This document shows positions 49,859 to 58,658 of a stretch of DNA of 64,000 bases, in pieces. The notes below the pieces were generated by a model that was not told the DNA's origin, did no database searches, and saw only the letters and a program-made list of their open reading frames with translations. Position 1 is the stretch's first letter. Each line of letters starts with the position of its first letter. The translations under genes were made by a program, and so were the position numbers. The DNA lies in NCBI RefSeq assembly GCF_000184705.1, contig NC_014831.1, positions 248,001 to 312,000 of the forward strand, read 5' to 3'. This stretch comes from Thermaerobacter marianensis DSM 12885 (GTDB taxonomy: Bacteria; Bacillota; Sulfobacillia; Thermaerobacterales; Thermaerobacteraceae).

Positions 49859-49891
49859 AAGGAGGGCGCGCATGCGCGTCCTCCTTTTTTT
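49859..49891 (+). terminator. Canonical intrinsic terminator after the sulfur operon
   Basis: The stem AAGGAGGGCGCGC / GCGCGTCCTCCTT, closed by AT and containing one G-T pair, is followed by a run of T to 49891. It cleanly separates the sulfur operon from the oxidase operon. The following 49892-50104 stretch shows no gene; a promoter is expected there, but I see no convincing one. Confidence 0.9.
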
Positions 49892-50104
49892 GTAATCGGC
49901 CGTGGCCGGCCGGTCCGGGCGGGAGCCCAAGTCTTCAGCGTCTACTCAGGTTCCACTCATGTCGGCCTCAGGTTGGTGCCCGACGGTGAAGGTGATGCCG
50001 AGCCCGCGGCCGACCGCGGGCCGGCCACCGGTAGCGAAGCCGACGGCACCGGACTTCGCCGCCGGCGTCGCCCTCCAGACGAGAGACCCGGGAGGTGAAA
50101 GGCC

Positions 50105-50284
50105 ATGGCCACCAACCTGCGGCGGGTTGCGGAACAGGACGGGCTGCAGCAGGTCGCCCCCGTGGAAGAGGGCGTTCGGGACGTAGAGGCGCCCAAGGGG
50201 ACCCTGCTGGTCGTGTTCCTCTACTTGCTCGGCATCGCCGCCATGTGGAGCTACGTGTACTTCAGGTTGCTCCGCAGTGCGTGA
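50105..50284 (+). CDS. cbaD: ba3-type cytochrome oxidase subunit IIa
   Basis: This 59-residue protein has one transmembrane helix: after a polar N-terminus it reads EAPKGTLLVVFLYLLGIAAM then WSYVYFRLL. It closely resembles the 34-residue subunit IIa of Thermus ba3 oxidase (KPKGALAVILVL...), with the same PKG before the helix. It supplies the extra helix that takes the place of the missing first helix of subunit II. ATG 50105 follows GGAGGTGAAAGG, and TGA 50282-50284 overlaps the subunit II GTG (GTGA). It is the first gene of the oxidase operon. Confidence 0.8.
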   Translation: MATNLRRVAEQDGLQQVAPVEEGVRDVEAPKGTLLVVFLYLLGIAAMWSYVYFRLLRSA

Positions 50285-50832
50285 CCCCGGTGCCTCGCAC
50301 GACCCCTTGGGAGCAGCTTCGGGAGGCGATGGTCGTGCACGTCGACCGCTACGAAAAGATGTGGATCTGGGTCAGCGCCGCCTTCCTGCTCGCCCTGGTT
50401 CTGGTGCTGGCGTACACCACCTGCGGCATGGGCATTCACCTGCCCGGCTCGGGTGACGCCCACGCGGCCGGCGTCGATCACGGGACGGCGGCGCCGGCCC
50501 ACGTGACGGCGAACGATCCGCCCTTCACCGCACCGGGAGTGCGTGCCGTAGGGCCCAACCGATATGAGGTCGTCATGACGGCGCAGGTCTTCGGATTCGA
50601 GCCCAACGAGATCCGCATTCCCCGGGGTGCGACGGTGGACTTCGTGGTGACCAGCAAGGACGTGATTCACGGTTTCATGATTCCGGGAACCACGGTGAAC
50701 ACGATGATCATCCCGGGCCAGGTGACCCACGTGCAATATACCTTCGACAAACCGGGCGAGTACACGTTCTTCTGTCACGAGTACTGCGGGATCGGGCATC
50801 ACGTGATGTCGGGCCGGATCGTCGTCGAATGA
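50281..50832 (+). CDS. cbaB: ba3-type cytochrome c oxidase subunit II (CuA)
   Basis: This is a single-helix subunit II: YEKMWIWVSAAFLLALVLVL anchors it, and the periplasmic cupredoxin domain carries the CuA site as DVIHGFMIPG plus CHEYCGIGHHVMSG (Cys, Glu backbone, Cys, His, Met). It accepts electrons from cytochrome c. One membrane helix, rather than two, is diagnostic of the B-type (ba3) family. GTG 50281 overlaps subunit IIa; ATG 50329 after GGGAGGCG is a plausible shorter start that aligns better with Thermus subunit II. Confidence 0.93.
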   Translation: MTPVPRTTPWEQLREAMVVHVDRYEKMWIWVSAAFLLALVLVLAYTTCGMGIHLPGSGDAHAAGVDHGTAAPAHVTANDPPFTAPGVRAVGPNRYEVVMTAQVFGFEPNEIRIPRGATVDFVVTSKDVIHGFMIPGTTVNTMIIPGQVTHVQYTFDKPGEYTFFCHEYCGIGHHVMSGRIVVE

Positions 50833-50854
50833 GGCCGGCGGCATCGAGGGGGAC

Positions 50855-52513
50855 GTGACCATGGGATCTGGCGGCATTCCGCTGGAGTTTCGTGAGGACT
50901 ATGCCGACGCCCGCAAGCACCTGCTCACCGCCATCTTCTTCGGCCTGGTGCTGGGCGTGTTGATGGGCCCGCTGCAGGCCCTCGACAAGGCACGCATCGA
51001 TTTGTACCAGAACCTACCCTTGATCAAGAGTTACTATCAGGGGCTCACCCTCCACGGCGTCGCCCTGGCCCTGATCTGGACCAGCTTTTTCAACGTGGGC
51101 TTCCTGACGTTCGCCGCGGTGCGGGGTTTCGGCCGCCCCTTGCAGAGCCGGCGGCTGAGCCGGGCCACCCTGTGGATCATGTGGACCGGCCTCGCCCTGG
51201 CGCTGTTCGCCATTCTGACCAACCGGGCCACCGTCCTGTTCACCGCCTACGCGCCCCTGAAGGGGCACTGGACCTTCTACACCGGCGTGGCCCTGTTCGC
51301 CGTCGTCGGCACGTGGTTGCTGGCGGCCAACGTCTTCTTGACGTACCGAGCGTGGAAGCGCGACAACCCCGGCCGGAAGACGCCCCTGCTGGCCTTCGGT
51401 ACCCTGGTGACGCTGACCATGTGGACCCTCGCCACCAGCGGCGTGGCGGCGGAGTTCGTGATCTACCTCATCCCGTGGTCGCTGGGCTTGCGGCAGGGCG
51501 TCGACCCGCTGCTGACGCGCAGCCTGTTCTGGCTGACGGGCCATCCCATCGTGTACTGGTGGCTGCTCCCGGCCTACCTGTCGTGGTACTTCATGCTGCC
51601 GCGCCAGGCGGGCGGCAAGCTGTTCAGCGAATCCATGGCGCGGCTGGCCCTGCTGCTGTTCATCCCCTTCTCCCTGCCCATCGGCGCCCACCACATGTAC
51701 ACCGACCCCGGGGTCGCCACCCCCAGCAAGATGCTGCACGGCTTTCTGACCTTTGTGGTCTTCCTGCCGAGCTTGATCACGGCCTTCACGGTGGTGGCCT
51801 CCCTGGAGATCGCGGGACGCCGGCGCGGGGGCCGGGGATGGCTGGGGTGGATCCGCGCCCTGCCGTGGCGGGAACCCTCGGTGGCGGCCCAGTTGCTGGC
51901 CATGGTGCTCTTCACCGTGGGCGGGGCGTCGGGCCTGATCAACGCCTCCTATGTCCTGAACCTGCTGGTCCACAACACGCTGTTCGTGGTGGGGCACTTC
52001 CACCTGACCGTAGGCAGCGCCGTCACCCTCACCTTCATGGGCATCAGCTACTGGCTGATTCCCGAGTTGACCGGCCGTGCGCTGCGCGGCCAGCGGGTCG
52101 CGCTGGCCCAGGTGTGGCTGTGGTTCCTCGGCATGGCCATCATGGGCCGTGGTATGGCGGTGATGGGGCTTGAGGGGGTGCCCCGCCGCACCTGGTGGTC
52201 CCAGGCCGCGTACCAGATCGCCCAGGCCCAGGCCGGCGGCGTGATGACGGCCGTGGGCGGCGTGCTCCTGTTTGTCAGCATGCTGCTGTTCGTCGGCGTC
52301 ATCGTGGCGACCATGCGCGGCGCGGAAGCGCCAGTGCGGCAGGAGGTGCCCGTCGCCGAGCCCCTGGACGGCGGCATGCCGGTGCCGGTGTGGCTCAACC
52401 GGCTGACCCCGTGGGTCGTCGGCACCGTGGTCCTCACCCTGCTGGCCTGGGGTCCCGTGGTGTGGGGACTGCTGCAGTCGCCGTTCAGCGCCCACGGCCT
52501 GAGGACCTGGTGA
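50855..52513 (+). CDS. cbaA: ba3-type cytochrome oxidase subunit I
   Basis: The catalytic heme-copper subunit, 552 residues with about 13 helices, reduces O2 and pumps protons. Heme and copper ligands are visible: His in YYQGLTLHGVALALIWTSFF (low-spin heme), GHPIVYWWLLPAY (CuB His cross-linked to Tyr), HHMYTDPG (two CuB His) and HNTLFVVGHFHLTVG (heme ligands). The D-channel motif of A-type enzymes is absent, as expected for B-type oxidases, which suit low oxygen. GTG 50855 and ATG 50861 are both possible starts. No subunit III or heme-A synthesis genes follow. Confidence 0.94.
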   Translation: MTMGSGGIPLEFREDYADARKHLLTAIFFGLVLGVLMGPLQALDKARIDLYQNLPLIKSYYQGLTLHGVALALIWTSFFNVGFLTFAAVRGFGRPLQSRRLSRATLWIMWTGLALALFAILTNRATVLFTAYAPLKGHWTFYTGVALFAVVGTWLLAANVFLTYRAWKRDNPGRKTPLLAFGTLVTLTMWTLATSGVAAEFVIYLIPWSLGLRQGVDPLLTRSLFWLTGHPIVYWWLLPAYLSWYFMLPRQAGGKLFSESMARLALLLFIPFSLPIGAHHMYTDPGVATPSKMLHGFLTFVVFLPSLITAFTVVASLEIAGRRRGGRGWLGWIRALPWREPSVAAQLLAMVLFTVGGASGLINASYVLNLLVHNTLFVVGHFHLTVGSAVTLTFMGISYWLIPELTGRALRGQRVALAQVWLWFLGMAIMGRGMAVMGLEGVPRRTWWSQAAYQIAQAQAGGVMTAVGGVLLFVSMLLFVGVIVATMRGAEAPVRQEVPVAEPLDGGMPVPVWLNRLTPWVVGTVVLTLLAWGPVVWGLLQSPFSAHGLRTW

Positions 52514-52550
52514 TCGCCACGGGTGAACCGGGCCATGCATCACCGCGGGT

Positions 52551-52591
52551 GCCGAGCGCCCTTCCCGCAGCGGCCGGGGAGGGCGCTCGGC
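52551..52591 (+). terminator. GC-rich hairpin after the oxidase operon
   Basis: GCCGAGCGCCCTTCCC (52551-52566) pairs with GGGGAGGGCGCTCGGC (52576-52591) over 15 of 16 positions, loop 9 bases, no U-tract. It lies 38 bases past the oxidase stop, so it is probably a terminator or mRNA 3' end. The rest of the gap to acpS shows nothing else. Confidence 0.6.
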
Positions 52592-52792
52592 GTATGGCGG
52601 GCGCACCCGCCGTGCGGAGCTGCCCGGTCCATGGCCCGGGAGCCACACTGCAGCGATGCCGGCTCGTCGCATGGGGCGGCACGCCCCCCTGGCGGAGCCG
52701 CTGCACCGTGAATCCCCCCGGCCCGGCTTTCCCGGTACCTTTTACCGCGCCGCCCGCTGCGCTAGAAAGAGGTAGAGAGGGGAGCGACGGGC

Positions 52793-53191
52793 GTGATCGT
52801 CGGGACCGGGATCGACATTGTGCAGGTGGAGCGGATCGAAGCCATCCTGCGCCGCCGGGGGTGGCGCTGGGCGGAGCGGGTCTTCTCTCCGGACGAACTG
52901 GCCGCCGCCGGCGCCGGGCCCCACCGGGCCCGGCGCCTGGCGGCCCGCTGGGCGGCCAAGGAGGCCTTCGCCAAGGCCTTGGGCACGGGCCTGCGGGGGT
53001 TGCGCTGGCGGGACATCCGTGTCCGCCAGGACGAGGGGGGCCGGCCGTGGTTGGAAGTGGCCGGCCGGGCGTCCGCGCTGGCCCGGGCGGCCGGCGTCCG
53101 GCGCATCCACCTCAGCCTGTCCCACGACGGCCAGTGGGCGGTGGCCCAGGTCATCCTGGAAGGGACCGGCCCCGGGGAGGGACGGCCGTGA
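52793..53191 (+). CDS. acpS: Holo-[acyl-carrier-protein] synthase
   Basis: AcpS moves 4'-phosphopantetheine from CoA to ACP. The family motifs are intact: VGTGIDIVQVERIEAILRRR with the Mg2+-binding Asp, WAERVFSPDELAAAG, RRLAARWAAKEAFAKALGTG with the metal Glu, and HLSLSHDGQWAVAQVILEG. At 132 residues the length is typical. GTG 52793 starts it, and its TGA overlaps the next gene's GTG (GTGA). The acpS-nnr-alr-antitoxin-endoA order is that of B. subtilis except for ydcC. Confidence 0.95.
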   Translation: MIVGTGIDIVQVERIEAILRRRGWRWAERVFSPDELAAAGAGPHRARRLAARWAAKEAFAKALGTGLRGLRWRDIRVRQDEGGRPWLEVAGRASALARAAGVRRIHLSLSHDGQWAVAQVILEGTGPGEGRP

Positions 53192-55362
53192 CGGCGGAAG
53201 AACCGGCCGGCACCGCAGGGAGAACCATTGAGGGCACTGCAACCGGGGTGTCCGCGACGCCGGGTGGGGCATCCGTGACCGAGGGAGGGGCATACGCGAC
53301 GCCTGGAGAGCCGCCCACGACCCCGGCCGGGGCGCCCGCCACCGGCCTCGCGCCGGCCAGCGGCACCGGCCCGGGAGCGGATCCGGGGCCCGCCGGGACG
53401 TGGGTGCTCTCGGCTGCGGCGGTCCGGCGCGGCGACCGCCTGGCCGCGGACGCCGGGCTGGGCGGCCCGGTGCTCATGGAGACGGCCGGGCGTACGGCGG
53501 CCACCCTGCTCTGGAAGGTGGCAGGCCCCTTCTCGGCGCGGGAGCCCGTGGTGGTCCTGGCCGGCGGCGGGAACAACGGCGGCGACGGGATGGTGCTGGC
53601 CCGCTGGGTGGCCCGCTGGGCGGGGCCCGCCGCGGTGAAGGTCTTCCTGCTGGCGGAACCCGGGCGGTTGCGGGGCGAGGCGGCGGTGCAATGGTCCCTG
53701 CTGGCCCGTGCGGGCGTGCCGGCGATCGCGCTGGCGGGTGAACCGGCCCCGGGCGCCCAGCAGGGAACCCGCCAGAACCCCGGGGCGGGGGCGGCACCGG
53801 TGGCGGCCGAGTTCCCGGAGCCCGGGGCGGGCCGGCAACCCACGGCGGGTCCGGCTGGCGCGGCGGGCCCGCACCCCGGGGCCGGGTTGCAACCCGGAGC
53901 GGGCCGGCCGGCCGCGGCCGGCCCGGGATCCGGGGTGGGGCTGGCGGTGGACCCGTTTCTCGACCACTTGGAAGCCGCCGTCGCCCGCGCCCGGGTGGTG
54001 GTCGATGCCCTGCTGGGCGTGGGGGTGCGGGGCGCCCTGCGTCCCCTGGCCGCCCGGGCCCTGGAGGTGGTGGGGGCCGCGGGGGTGCCGGTCTTCGCCC
54101 TGGATTTGCCCTCGGGCCTTGACGCCGACACCGGGGAGGCGGCGCCGGTGGTGCCTCGCGCCACGTGGACCGCCACCTTCGCCGCGGCCAAGTGGGGTCT
54201 CTTGCTCGGCCAGGGGCCGGAACGGGCCGGGCAGGTCTTCGTGGTCGACATCGGCTGGCCGCAGGCGGCCGGCGCCGGCGGGACGGGCGGTGAGGCGGAA
54301 GCCGGCGCGCCCGGCGGCACCGGGGGGTTCCCCGCCGCCCGCGTCCTCGACGCGGCCGGCGTGGCGGCTCTCCTGCCCCGGCGGCCCTGGGATGCCCACA
54401 AGGGCTGGGCGGGTCACGTCGTCGTGGCCGGCGGCCGCCCGGGCCAGGTCGGGGCGGCGGTCCTGGCGGGCACGGCCGCCCTGCAGGCCGGGGCGGGCAC
54501 CGTGACCCTGGCCGTGCCCGCCCCGGTGCGGACCGAGGCCGCGGTCCACCGCCCGGAGATCATGACCTGGGCCCTGCCCGCCACAGCCGGCGGCGAGTGG
54601 GACGCGGCGGCCGCCACCGCGCTGGCGGAACGGGAAGGGGAGCGCCGGGGCCGGGTGGTACGGGTCATCGGGCCGGGGCTGGGCCAAAGCCCGGGGGCGG
54701 CGGCCTGCCTGGCCCAATGGCTCGGGCTGGGCGATCCGTCCGCTGCCGGCGGGCCCGCGGATCCTGGTCCCGCGGGCGGTCCGCCCGCCGGCGCGCCGGC
54801 CTTCCCGCCCACCGTTCTGGACGCCGACGGCCTCAACCTGGCGGCCCGCCTGGGTATCGACCGGCTGCGGGAGCGGCCGGGACCCTTCCCGCTGGTGCTG
54901 ACGCCCCACCCCGGGGAGGCGGCCCGACTGCTGGGCTGGACCACGGCCCAGGTGCAGGCCCGGCGGCCCCTGGCGGCCCTCGAGCTGGCCCGCCGGTCGG
55001 GGGCGGTGGCCGTCCTCAAGGGGGCCGGCACCCTGATTGCCAGCCCCGCGGGCGACCTGTACGTCTGCACCCGGGGGCATCCCGGCATGGCCAGCGCCGG
55101 CATGGGCGACGCCCTGGCCGGCGTCGCGGGGGCCATGCTGGCCCAGGGGCTCGAACCCCTGGCCGCCGCCCTGGCGGCCGTGTTCCTCCACGCCCTGGCA
55201 GGGGAACTGGCGGCGCCCGCGGCCGGCATCCCGGTCCGGGCCACGGAGCTCATCGCCCGGCTCCCCGCCGCCTTGGAACTGGTCCGGCGCGGGCTGCCCC
55301 GCGGCACCGAAGCCCTGGGCGTGCCGGGCGTGGCGTGGTTGCGGCCGCCGCTGGCCGGCTGA
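53188..55362 (+). CDS. nnr: Bifunctional NAD(P)H-hydrate epimerase / ADP-dependent dehydratase
   Basis: The protein repairs hydrated NAD(P)H. The N-terminal epimerase (YjeF_N) shows GPVLMETAGRTAATLLWKV, VVVLAGGGNNGGDGMVLARW, VVDALLGVGVRGALRPLAAR and VFALDLPSGLDADTGEA. The C-terminal ribokinase-like dehydratase has KGWAGHVVVAGGRPGQVGAA, FPLVLTPHPGEAARLLGW, GAVAVLKGAGTLIASPAGDL and GHPGMASAGMGDALAGVAGA. At 724 residues it is long, because of a 55-residue N-terminal extension, an insert around 185-250 and smaller Gly-rich loops. It starts at GTG 53188, overlapping acpS. Confidence 0.93.
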   Translation: MTAEEPAGTAGRTIEGTATGVSATPGGASVTEGGAYATPGEPPTTPAGAPATGLAPASGTGPGADPGPAGTWVLSAAAVRRGDRLAADAGLGGPVLMETAGRTAATLLWKVAGPFSAREPVVVLAGGGNNGGDGMVLARWVARWAGPAAVKVFLLAEPGRLRGEAAVQWSLLARAGVPAIALAGEPAPGAQQGTRQNPGAGAAPVAAEFPEPGAGRQPTAGPAGAAGPHPGAGLQPGAGRPAAAGPGSGVGLAVDPFLDHLEAAVARARVVVDALLGVGVRGALRPLAARALEVVGAAGVPVFALDLPSGLDADTGEAAPVVPRATWTATFAAAKWGLLLGQGPERAGQVFVVDIGWPQAAGAGGTGGEAEAGAPGGTGGFPAARVLDAAGVAALLPRRPWDAHKGWAGHVVVAGGRPGQVGAAVLAGTAALQAGAGTVTLAVPAPVRTEAAVHRPEIMTWALPATAGGEWDAAAATALAEREGERRGRVVRVIGPGLGQSPGAAACLAQWLGLGDPSAAGGPADPGPAGGPPAGAPAFPPTVLDADGLNLAARLGIDRLRERPGPFPLVLTPHPGEAARLLGWTTAQVQARRPLAALELARRSGAVAVLKGAGTLIASPAGDLYVCTRGHPGMASAGMGDALAGVAGAMLAQGLEPLAAALAAVFLHALAGELAAPAAGIPVRATELIARLPAALELVRRGLPRGTEALGVPGVAWLRPPLAG

Positions 55363-55615
55363 GACGGCCGGGGAGTCCGGCCGCTTGGCCGGCCCGCCTC
55401 TTGGGATGGCCCGCTGGCCGGCCGGCCTTGCGGACCGCCGGGGAAGCTGTGACGGCGAGACCGCCGTCTGCCGAACTTACAAGCGCGGGACCCGGGGGCC
55501 GCCGGCGACAGGGTCCCGGGCCGGACCGGCGAACCCATCAGGTGCGGCCGGGGCCGGGGAGGGCCACCGGCGCCGCCGTGTCGACCACGTCACCGCCAGC
55601 GGAGGAGGAGTCGCC

Positions 55616-56800
55616 TTGGAAGGGCCGGGCCGGGGGCGGCCGGTGCGCCCCACCTGGGTGGAAGTCGACCTGGACGCCATCGCCCACAACGTGCAAACCC
55701 TCCAGCGGCTGGCCGCCCCCGCCCAGCTCATGGCGGTGGTCAAGGCCGACGGCTACGGCCACGGCGCGGTGATGGTCGCCCGCACGGCCCTGGCCCATGG
55801 TGCCCGCCGCCTGGCCGTGGCGGTGGTGGAAGAGGGCGTCCACCTGCGCCAGTCGGCCATCGCCTGTCCCATCCTGGTCATGGGCTGGACCCCGCCCTGG
55901 CAGTACAGCCTGGCGCTGCGCTACGACCTGGAGCTGGCGGTCAGCAGCGAGGACGAGGCCCGGGCCCTGGCCGAGGCCGCCCGCCGCGAGGGCCGCAAGG
56001 TGCGGGTGCACCTGAAGGTTGACACCGGCATGGGCCGCCTGGGCCTGCGCTGGGACCATCCGCGGTTGGCCGAGACGGCGGCCCGGATCGCCGGCCTGGG
56101 GGGCCTGGAGGTGGTCGGGGTTTTCACCCACCTGGCCACGGCCGACGACCCTGAAGCCCCCCTCACCGAGGACCAGCTGGCCCGCTTCGCCCGGATCGTC
56201 CACGCCCTGGACGAGCGCGGCCTGCGGCCCCTCCTGCGGCACGCGGCCAACAGCGCCGCCCTGCTGCGGCTGCCCGGGGCCCGGTACGACCTGGTCCGCC
56301 CCGGCATCGCCCTCTACGGGCTCGAGCCCTTCCCCGGCGCCGTGGCGGCCTTCGGCCTGCGGCCCGCCCTGGCGTGGAAGACACGGGTCGCCCTCGTCAA
56401 GGAGGTCCCTCCCGGCACCCCCATCAGTTACGGGGCCACCTTCGTCACCCGCCGCCGCTCCCGCATCGCCACCTTGCCGGTGGGGTACGCCGACGGATTG
56501 CGGCGGGCCCTGTCCAACCGCGGACAGGTGCTGGTGGGCGGCCGGCGCGCGCCCATCGTGGGCCGGGTCTGCATGGACCAGGTGATGGTCGACGTGACCG
56601 ACGCCGGGCCGGTGGCCGTGGGGGACGAGGTCGTCCTCATCGGCCGCCAGGGCGACCAGCAGATCACCGCCGACGAGATGGCGGGCTGGATGGACACCAT
56701 CGGCTACGAGGTGGTCACCGGCATCGGGCGCCGGGTGCCCCGCATCTACTTACGGGGGGGCCGTCCCGTGGCGCAGGCGCCGGTGTCCCACCTGCTGTGA
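55616..56800 (+). CDS. alr: Alanine racemase
   Basis: Alr is a PLP enzyme supplying D-Ala for peptidoglycan. WVEVDLDAIAHNVQTLQRL, PLP-Lys in LMAVVKADGYGHGAVMVART, HLKVDTGMGRLGLRWDHPR, FTHLATADDPEAPLTEDQLA, YDLVRPGIALYGLEPFPG, the catalytic Tyr region ISYGATFVTRRRSRIATLPV, and GRVCMDQVMVDVTDAGPVAV are all present. TTG 55616 follows AGCGGAGGAGGAG; the upstream open frame runs on into nnr without homology. The 253-bp gap before it shows nothing. A short gap, containing an inverted pair of the 13-bp motif, leads to the toxin-antitoxin pair. Confidence 0.95.
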   Translation: MEGPGRGRPVRPTWVEVDLDAIAHNVQTLQRLAAPAQLMAVVKADGYGHGAVMVARTALAHGARRLAVAVVEEGVHLRQSAIACPILVMGWTPPWQYSLALRYDLELAVSSEDEARALAEAARREGRKVRVHLKVDTGMGRLGLRWDHPRLAETAARIAGLGGLEVVGVFTHLATADDPEAPLTEDQLARFARIVHALDERGLRPLLRHAANSAALLRLPGARYDLVRPGIALYGLEPFPGAVAAFGLRPALAWKTRVALVKEVPPGTPISYGATFVTRRRSRIATLPVGYADGLRRALSNRGQVLVGGRRAPIVGRVCMDQVMVDVTDAGPVAVGDEVVLIGRQGDQQITADEMAGWMDTIGYEVVTGIGRRVPRIYLRGGRPVAQAPVSHLL

Positions 56801-56867
56801 CGACGGAGCGGGGCGGCGGGCGGCGCAGCCGGGGCGGCCTGGCCGGCCGCCGGAGCCGGGCCCGAGG

Positions 56868-56899
56868 GGCCGGTTCGTCCGGCGGGGGACGAACCGGCC
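56868..56899. repeat. Inverted pair of the dispersed 13-bp motif GGCCGGTTCGTCC
   Basis: GGCCGGTTCGTCC (56868-56880) and its exact complement (56887-56899) are separated by six bases, giving a perfect 13-bp stem in the alr-antitoxin gap. The same 13-mer, in either orientation, occurs exactly at 581, 7405, 10152, 15597, 23555, 32460, 36438, 40678, 60761 and 63408. Confidence 0.85.
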
Positions 56900-56952
56900 A
56901 CGGGGGACGGACCCGCGACGGGCATCGAACCCGCGTGAAGGGGTGATGGGCC

Positions 56953-57159
56953 GTGCCGGAGGAACCCTTGTGGTCGCTGGTGGCCGCCGCCATGCCGCCT
57001 GCGGGCACCGAGGCGGGGACCGCCGGCACGCCGTGGACGGAAGAATGGATGCGCCGCGGCTATCAGGAGATGGGCCCCCTCAACCAGCGCCTGGCGGAGG
57101 AGTGGATCCCCGGGGAGCTGGAACCCCGGCGCTGGGAATGGGGTGGGGAGGGCGGTTGA
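56953..57159 (+). CDS. EndoAI/MazE-like antitoxin without a ribbon-helix-helix domain
   Basis: The 68-residue product shares with the C-terminal part of B. subtilis EndoAI the run [19 protein letters not shown] (EndoAI: LMRRGYMEMAKINL...), the segment that wraps the toxin. The N-terminal ribbon-helix-helix DNA-binding half of EndoAI is absent. The upstream sequence is non-coding, low-complexity DNA with the 13-bp motif. It is thus a toxin-binding peptide that should be unable to autoregulate by DNA binding. GTG 56953 follows AAGGGGTGATGGGCC, and the stop is one base before the endoA start. The assignment rests on the short motif plus position. Confidence 0.65.
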   Translation: MPEEPLWSLVAAAMPPAGTEAGTAGTPWTEEWMRRGYQEMGPLNQRLAEEWIPGELEPRRWEWGGEGG

Positions 57160-57160
57160 C

Positions 57161-57511
57161 GTGGAGGTTCGCCGCGGCGACATCTTCTTTGCCGACCTGA
57201 GTCCCGTGGTGGGGTCCGAGCAGGGCGGCATCCGCCCCGTCCTGGTGATCCAGAACGACGTGGGGAACCGCTACAGCCCGACGACCATCGTGGCGGCCAT
57301 CACCTCCCAGATCAACAAGGCCAAGCTGCCCACCCACGTGGAGCTGCCCGCCGGCAGTTACGGCCTGGAGAAGGACTCGGTGGTCCTGCTGGAGCAGATC
57401 CGCACCATCGACAAGCGGCGGCTGCTGGAGCGGGTCGCCCGTCTGGACGCTGCGGCCATGCGGCGGGTGAACGTGGCCCTGGAGATCAGCCTGGGATTGC
57501 GGGAGGTGTGA
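57161..57511 (+). CDS. ndoA: mRNA interferase EndoA / MazF
   Basis: EndoA/MazF is a ribosome-independent endoribonuclease cutting mRNA at short sites (UACAU in B. subtilis). The 116-residue length equals EndoA, and the sequence [79 protein letters not shown] is nearly canonical, with the catalytic Arg/Thr residues in RPVLVIQN and VAAIT. GTG 57161 starts immediately after the antitoxin stop. Its neighbour alr matches the Bacillus arrangement. Confidence 0.95.
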   Translation: MEVRRGDIFFADLSPVVGSEQGGIRPVLVIQNDVGNRYSPTTIVAAITSQINKAKLPTHVELPAGSYGLEKDSVVLLEQIRTIDKRRLLERVARLDAAAMRRVNVALEISLGLREV

Positions 57512-57569
57512 GCCCGGCCGCCGCGGTGGGCCTTCATCGAGACCAGCGGTCGCGACGGGAGACGATGGG

Positions 57570-58595
57570 ATGAACGCCGAACTACTGGTGGAAGTGACCC
57601 GCGGCGGCTGGGTGGAAAGCCGCCACGACGGCCACGCCGTGGTCGTGGACAAGCAGGGGCAGATCGTAGCGGCCCTGGGCGATCCCGGCCACGTTTCGTT
57701 CCTGCGGTCGAGCCTCAAGCCCTTTCAGGCCCTGGCGGTGGTGGCGTCGGGCGCGCCCGACGCCTTCGGCTTCACCGACGCCGAGATCGCCCTGATGTGC
57801 GGCTCCCACGCCGGCGAGCCCGAGCACGTGGCGGCCGCCACGTCCATGCTGGCCAAGCTCGGCCTCGGTCCCGATCACCTGGCCTGCGGCCCCCATCCCC
57901 TGACGAGCCCGGCGGCGCGGCGGGCCCTGGCCGAGACGGGCATGGAGCCCACCCGGGTGCACAACAACTGCTCGGGCAAGCACGCGGGGATGCTGGCCCT
58001 GGCCCGTCACCGGGGCTGGCCCGTGGAGGGATACCACCGGCCGGATCACCCCGTGCAGCAGGAGGTGCGGGCGCTGGTGGCGGCCCTGACCGGGCTCTCC
58101 CCCGGCGGCCCGGATTGGCACGAGGCCGTGGACGGCTGCGGCGTGGTCACCTTCGCCCTGCCCCTGGTGGCGGTGGCCCGGATGTTCCGCTACCTGGGCC
58201 GCCCGGACCTGCTGCCGGCGGACCTCGCCCACCTGGCGCCGGCGCTGGATCGGATCCGCCGGGCGCTGGTCGCCCACCCCACCATGATCCGCGGCGCCGG
58301 CCAGTTCGACACCGAGGTGATCCGGGCCACCGGCGGCGCCTGGATCGGCAAGGTCGGGGCCGAGGGGTACTACGCCGCCGGCCTGGCGACGGGCCACGCC
58401 CTGGCCCTGAAAATCGCCGACGGCCAGGACCGCGCCCGGCCCGTGGCCGTCCTGGCCCTGCTGGAGCGCTTCGGCCTGCTGCCACCGGGCGCCGAGGCCC
58501 TGAAGGAGCGGTGGGCGCGGGTGCCGGTGACCAACACCCGCGGCGAGGTGGTTGGGGAGATCCGGCCGGCGGGGCGCCTGGCGGCCGGGCTGTAG
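57570..58595 (+). CDS. L-asparaginase, Rhizobium-type (asparaginase II family)
   Basis: The sequence follows the R. etli/thermolabile asparaginase II family rather than the E. coli type: [75 protein letters not shown] with the catalytic SxxK pair (S and K in CSGKHAG), [17 protein letters not shown] and [26 protein letters not shown]. It hydrolyses Asn to Asp and ammonia. ATG 57570 lies 59 bases after endoA. Length 341 is usual. Confidence 0.88.
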   Translation: MNAELLVEVTRGGWVESRHDGHAVVVDKQGQIVAALGDPGHVSFLRSSLKPFQALAVVASGAPDAFGFTDAEIALMCGSHAGEPEHVAAATSMLAKLGLGPDHLACGPHPLTSPAARRALAETGMEPTRVHNNCSGKHAGMLALARHRGWPVEGYHRPDHPVQQEVRALVAALTGLSPGGPDWHEAVDGCGVVTFALPLVAVARMFRYLGRPDLLPADLAHLAPALDRIRRALVAHPTMIRGAGQFDTEVIRATGGAWIGKVGAEGYYAAGLATGHALALKIADGQDRARPVAVLALLERFGLLPPGAEALKERWARVPVTNTRGEVVGEIRPAGRLAAGL

Positions 58596-58658
58596 CCGCC
58601 CCGGTGCCGGTCGCGGCGGGCTCCGGGCCGGCCCCCGGTGCGAAGGAGGCGATGGACC

